Shown here in pieces: positions 62,900 through 64,000 of a stretch of DNA of 64,000 nt; the first letter of the stretch is position 1; each line of letters starts with the position of its first letter. The position numbers and the translations under genes are program-made. The DNA lies in contig NZ_JAIEZV010000001.1 of the NCBI RefSeq assembly GCF_019599545.1, forward strand, positions 496,001 to 560,000. Reading direction: 5' to 3'. The DNA comes from Halobacillus sp. Nhm2S1 (lineage in GTDB: Bacteria; Bacillota; Bacilli; Bacillales; Halobacillaceae). The notes under the pieces are model-generated. The model was not told the DNA's origin. It searched no databases and saw only the letters and a list, made by a program, of their open reading frames with translations.

Positions 62900-64000
62900 T
62901 TATGAAATGTTAGATGTCTTTAAAATTTTCTCTTTATCCTGATACTGAATATCGTAAATTCGTTGATACGGTCCACCATTCGTAAGAAGTTCCTCATGAA
63001 CCCCACGTTCTTTGACGCATCCGTCTTCAAGAACGATGATCTCATCGGCGTGTTTTAATGAAGAAATGCGATGGGCAATGATGAAGGTCGTGCGTCCTTT
63101 CATCACTTCCTGCAACGCTTTTTGAATTTTGAATTCTGTTTCCATATCAACAGCAGAAGTCGCATCATCCAACACGAGGATCGCCGGGTCAATGAGGATC
63201 GCACGTGCAATCGCAATCCGTTGTTTTTGACCTCCGGAGAGTCCCATGCCACGTTCACCTAAGAGGGTGTCATACCCATCCGGCATATCCATGATAAATT
63301 CATGCGCCTGTGCCCTTTTGGCGGCATCGATGACATCTTCAAGCGTCGCATCTGGATTTCCATATGCGATGTTTTCTTTAATCGTCGTTGAGAAAAGGAA
63401 TGACTCTTGTAAAACAAAACCGATGTTTTTGCGAAGACTTTTCAATCCATAATCTTGTACCGGACGACCATCGACGAGGACTTCCCCTTTTTCCGGTTCG
63501 TAAAAACGGGTGATCAATTGCGTGATACTCGTTTTACCTGAGCCTGTAGCTCCGATCAGTCCGATCGTTTTTCCAGGAGGAGCATCAAAGCTGATATCTT
63601 TCAATGCGGAATCGTCATCTTCAACATAAGTAAGGGTGACATCTTTGAACGTCACGTGCCCTTGTAAACGATCCTGGTGAATGGAGTCCTCTTTTTCAGA
63701 GATTTCTTCAGGTGCTTCTAAAATCTCCAGCAAGCGCTCACCGGAAGCTTTCGCCTGTGAGAAAAGGTTGATGACGAAACCTAAGTTCATCAATGGCCCG
63801 AGAATGTACCAGACCAAACTGAAAAAGGCGACCAGTTCTCCTAGCTGCATCATATTATTCATAACCATATACCCGCCGTAGGCAAGCAAGGCTACGACCG
63901 ACACGTTGCCGATGAACTCCATCAGAGGGAAATAACGCGCCCATATGTTGGATGTCGTAATGAATTTGGATCGGTAATCTTCACTTCTATTTGAAAAACG
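62900..64000 (-). CDS. yfiB: ABC exporter, partner half transporter (YfiB-like), 5' end beyond window
   Basis: The frame is open to the window edge, so only the C-terminal 366 residues are seen; the internal Met at 63922 is not the start. Two last membrane helices, then the ATPase domain with Walker A GATGSGKTS, canonical signature LSGGQKQR and Walker B ILVLDDATSAVD, where Asp replaces the catalytic Glu. The pair therefore has one degenerate and one intact ATP site, typical of heterodimeric exporters. Thirteen bases separate it from yfiC. Confidence 0.88.
   Translation of the reverse strand, partial: RFSNRSEDYRSKFITTSNIWARYFPLMEFIGNVSVVALLAYGGYMVMNNMMQLGELVAFFSLVWYILGPLMNLGFVINLFSQAKASGERLLEILEAPEEISEKEDSIHQDRLQGHVTFKDVTLTYVEDDDSALKDISFDAPPGKTIGLIGATGSGKTSITQLITRFYEPEKGEVLVDGRPVQDYGLKSLRKNIGFVLQESFLFSTTIKENIAYGNPDATLEDVIDAAKRAQAHEFIMDMPDGYDTLLGERGMGLSGGQKQRIAIARAILIDPAILVLDDATSAVDMETEFKIQKALQEVMKGRTTFIIAHRISSLKHADEIIVLEDGCVKERGVHEELLTNGGPYQRIYDIQYQDKEKILKTSNIS

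Noticed and set aside
61054-64000. cydDC (cytochrome bd assembly ABC transporter)
   Set aside because: Position near a bd oxidase suggests it, but lengths, the N-terminal extension and sequence of both subunits fit YfiB/YfiC-type drug exporters, and a terminator plus a repeat locus separates the operons.

Overview
The window reads as chromosomal core DNA of a spore-forming, low-to-moderate GC member of the Bacillaceae, most likely a halophilic or marine genus of the Halobacillus/Thalassobacillus type. That is an inference: gene order closely follows the Bacillus subtilis ylb-cta-pycA-yla-ykt-pdh-rnjA-ktrC block, sporulation genes are present (ylbJ, ylbD, YhcN/YlaJ-type lipoprotein, a sigma-K-like promoter), and a BCCT betaine transporter sits in the middle. 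No phage, IS transposase, plasmid gene, rRNA, tRNA or CRISPR array is visible.

Layout. 0.1-13 kb: ylbL-ylbK (minus), ylbJ (plus), coaD-rsmD (minus), a stalk-domain protein, a DUF7147-like gene, ylbG, an orphan Cys-tailed gene, ylbF (RicF), ylbD, ylbC, ylbB, a YugN-like gene, an AI-2E/PerM-family permease, a GNAT enzyme. 13-24.5 kb: the caa3 oxidase cluster (DUF420/ctaM, ctaG-F-E-D-C-B minus, ctaA divergent) and pycA. 24.7-34.7 kb: ylaN, glsA, ylaL, ylaJ, a YtxH-like gene, ylaI, ylaH, ylaF, suhB, ykzI, yktB, yktA, a nitronate monooxygenase-like gene and speA; ftsW, typA and phoH, expected here by synteny, are absent. 34.7-39.7 kb: a perfect 21-bp x 6 minisatellite, an SR1-like dual-function RNA with the SR1P peptide, a polysaccharide deacetylase lipoprotein, a FUSC/ArAE protein, opuD-like betaine transporter and slp. 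39.9-49.8 kb: pdhDCBA, ykyA, defB, ykrA, rpoY and rnjA. 49.8-51.6 kb: a pyruvate oxidase-like gene. 51.8-56.7 kb: a cluster of unrecognised genes that I interpret as a spore-surface locus. 56.9-64 kb: ktrC, a YthA/YthB-type cytochrome bd oxidase with a Rex-like operator, and a heterodimeric ABC exporter (yfiC, and yfiB cut by the window end).

Functionally, much of the window is central carbon and respiratory metabolism: pyruvate dehydrogenase, pyruvate carboxylase and pyruvate oxidase act at the pyruvate node; caa3 and bd oxidases are alternative terminal oxidases; SR1 and Rex-like sites suggest carbon- and redox-linked control. RNase J1, RicF and YlbG link to mRNA turnover and sporulation.

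The most interesting unexplained material: (1) the 51.8-56.7 kb cluster, with a 12-Cys protein behind a near-consensus sigma-K promoter, coiled-coil and Q/N/H-rich proteins, and a JAMM metalloprotease in the same operon as one of them; (2) four composite palindromic repeat loci (about 430-560 bp each) sharing outward-facing terminal inverted repeats; (3) two unrelated six-unit arrays with exactly 21-bp period. Several start codons were moved because the Shine-Dalgarno sequence lies inside the longest open frame. All family assignments are from recognition of motifs and synteny without database searches.
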